From Mermis nigrescens (lineage: Eukaryota; Nematoda; Enoplea; Mermithida; Mermithidae), in assembly GCA_036768485.1 (NCBI GenBank), contig JAVLUZ010000157.1:9174457-9238456 (forward strand): a stretch of DNA of 64,000 nt, given 5' to 3'. Within the stretch, counting starts at the first letter, position 1. Each line of letters opens with the position of its first letter. Below are positions 62,071-64,000 of this stretch, piece by piece. A program made the translations under genes and the position numbers. The notes below the pieces were generated by a model. That model was not told the origin of the DNA. It ran no database searches and was given only the letters and a program-made list of their open reading frames with translations.

Positions 62071-64000
62071 ACACAAGAGACACCTTCTCTTCTACGGCTG
62101 AAGGGAGATTAGCGCGCTCAAGCGCCTCCCTCCTCAGTGGAATACATGGCCGAGCCTCGGATAATTTTGCAAAAAATTAATCTTAACGTTAAAATCTCAA
62201 TAAATTCAGTCAATCTTTGTTCTGAAATCAGCCTAAAAATAGCCAAATTTCATCATCAAAATTTGTAATTTTTTTACTTTAGTATACCAGTACTTGATGT
62301 GCAACTCTAAATATGTATTACTGATTTAATAATGTCAGATGTGAAGCGTCAAAATTATGATTTGTTCAGCTTAAATTTCACTTAAATTACATAGAAAGCC
62401 GGAGGAAATTTATTTTATCACAGAACCAGCATGTGAGGTTGCCAAATGCTCGTAAATGTGGCATTAGATGCTATTGCACTCTTGATTCAATTTAACATGA
62501 ACGCAAGAGAAATAATTTCGTTTTACAATAACACAAAGCCACACTGTATATAAGATGCAAAATAAGCCGACCGTTGTAAATGAAGCCGAAATATGGAGTG
62601 TTTTAAAACCGCTAGCTTGAAGCTAAATAAATGTGTGTAATTACTAATTGAACAATTCGTTGCGAAATGTGAAAAAATTTGGTGATTTTTTGTACAAAAA
62701 GCTGAAGGGTAGAGAAAAAAATTGTTTTCATATTTCATTCCGTACGGATATTTTAAGTGATTTAATCTTCTAAATTCGATATTGGATTTCTAGTACAAAA
62801 CAGCACTATGCGCAAGCGCCGAAACTGTTGCACGTTTACCTTATTTTAAACTTAATTTGGGGCTCTTACATACCAACGTGAGTCCTGCTCAAAAATTTTT
62901 CTAAAACTAGCTTTGTAAGACGGTGTCGTTTTCAGTTTAAAATGAATGATTTTGAAGGTTTTTAAAGTTTTTTAACCGGACTAGAAGAAATCCGAACGTG
63001 AGACTTACATAGCTCATCAGAAAGAGCATTGAATTTTCTAGCTTTTTTTTGAAAAAATTCTGAAACACGTTGAAGCCTTTAAGAATGATAGATGAAAACG
63101 TCAAAAAGTACAGCATTTTTCCAATATGGCGGCCTCCATTGCGGCCATATTGAAAAACTTTTGTCTTTTCAAAATGTGCTTAAACATTTTCTAATATGAA
63201 ACTTAGTGCGTGTAAAATGCTTACCTTATGGGGGCAGCCATATTGCAAAAAAAACGAAATTGAGATTGCAGGATGACCTATTTAAAAACATAAAAAAACA
63301 AATGGGGTGAAAAGTAGAGCCCGAGAATATTACGGTACATACCATGCAAAAATTGTAAAGTTTTATATTTATGAAAGATTAATATACAAAAGTATATCGA
63401 ATATTTGTCGCAAAACGCCATAAAATTACCCACATTAGTATGATAGGCACCTAATTTAATCTGAAGCATTACCAGACAATGACTTTAATTTTATGGCCCT
63501 TATCAAATTCGATCAATCACCCGAACGATTCAGATTGTGAGTCATGACCAGACATGCACGTGCGGGGGTTTTCTGGGGGTCCTGACCCCCAGAATGGAAA
63601 CATGGTAAATTTTATTGAGAAAATGAATCAAAATCAAGGTCAAAAACCCTTGAAAATTGGAAATTTTCTTCAAAAGTGCTTCAAACCGATGAGAAACTGT
63701 GTAATAACGTTGATTTAACGCCATTTAAGCATTTATACCAGTATTTTAGGTCATTTTGGCCCAAAAAAGCTTTATTTTTTGACTTTTTTGCAGACTGGTT
63801 GACCCCCGCAGATCGGTCACGCTGTGCATCTATGGTCATGACTCAATCTATTTAGCTGTATAAAAAATCGGTCAAACTCGCCTCACCTTTCCTAGCTAAT
63901 GCACATAAATGTATTCATAAGAACAAACCATCACAGAATGATACATTCCACCTTGCGCCTCACATTGACTTCATTAAAAGAAAGTCATATTGGAACCAGA
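62071..64000. repeat. Segmental duplication, copy 2
   Basis: Direct-orientation copy of 52571-54793, continuing past the window end. Its left border touches the CTTCCTAC target duplication of the hAT-like element at 59351-62064. Relative to copy 1 it has small insertions (CCCTCCTCAGTGG-like near 62130), lacks about 540 bp near 63360, and carries a C MITE at 63549-63834. Confidence 0.9.
63549..63834 (+). mobile_element. hAT-type MITE, family C, with empty-site proof
   Basis: It starts CAGACATGCACGTG and ends GTGCATCTATG. It is flanked by perfect GTCATGAC duplicates. The duplicated segment at 54586 carries GAGTCATTACCCAATC with no insertion, giving a precise empty site. The length is 286 bp. 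It is the best copy of the C family here and defines CA...ATGCAC inverted ends. Confidence 0.95.

Overview
The window looks like a chromosomal piece of an AT-rich, intron-bearing metazoan genome, most likely an arthropod. It has spliceosomal introns, TATA boxes and AATAAA signals, tRNA-derived SINE heads, a Penelope-like retroelement, Polinton-type and Ty3/gypsy-type debris, and very many non-autonomous DNA transposons. The species cannot be named from the sequence. No operon, rRNA, CRISPR array or bacterial gene is seen. A 100-base assembly gap sits at 16401-16500.

The main content beyond repeats is a dispersed family of small secreted-type genes made of short exons. Simple open-reading-frame calling misses them because nearly every coding exon is only 90-195 bp. 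I reconstructed them by eye from splice sites, codon phase and mutual similarity. Gene G1a lies on the minus strand (15456 to 12670) and G1b on the minus strand (12088 to 6767). G2 is on the plus strand (29577-32317) and G3 on the plus strand (41848-47144). G4 (plus, 51372-51589) is a weaker candidate. Their introns are phase 1, and the exons share diagnostic starts: a YP[LI]C...WLEC...ANS exon, an exon whose first complete codon is Cys, and a closing exon of the T[FY]xD[IV] type. G2 appears complete: TATA box, signal peptide, three exons, stop and AATAAA, giving 111 residues with six cysteines after the signal peptide. I do not recognise the family.

The rest is layered transposon sequence. 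From 1 to 6.7 kb there are decayed MITEs and a degenerate T-array. From 6.7 to 15.5 kb lie the minus-strand genes with repeats in their introns. From 15.6 to 29.2 kb there are composite A-T elements, two of them head to head, a foldback element with arms of a 17-bp repeat, and a Penelope remnant. From 29.5 to 32.4 kb lies G2. From 33 to 41 kb there are a SINE, hAT-type elements and another A-T element. From 41.8 to 47.1 kb lies G3. From 47.4 to 52 kb there is transposon debris and G4.

From 52.5 to 64 kb a duplicated segment (52571-54793 and 62071-64000) brackets a second foldback element, a 1-kb (TAA)n tract and a 2.7-kb hAT-like element carrying two further hAT-like insertions. Several insertions can be proved inside the window from target-site duplications and matching empty sites.
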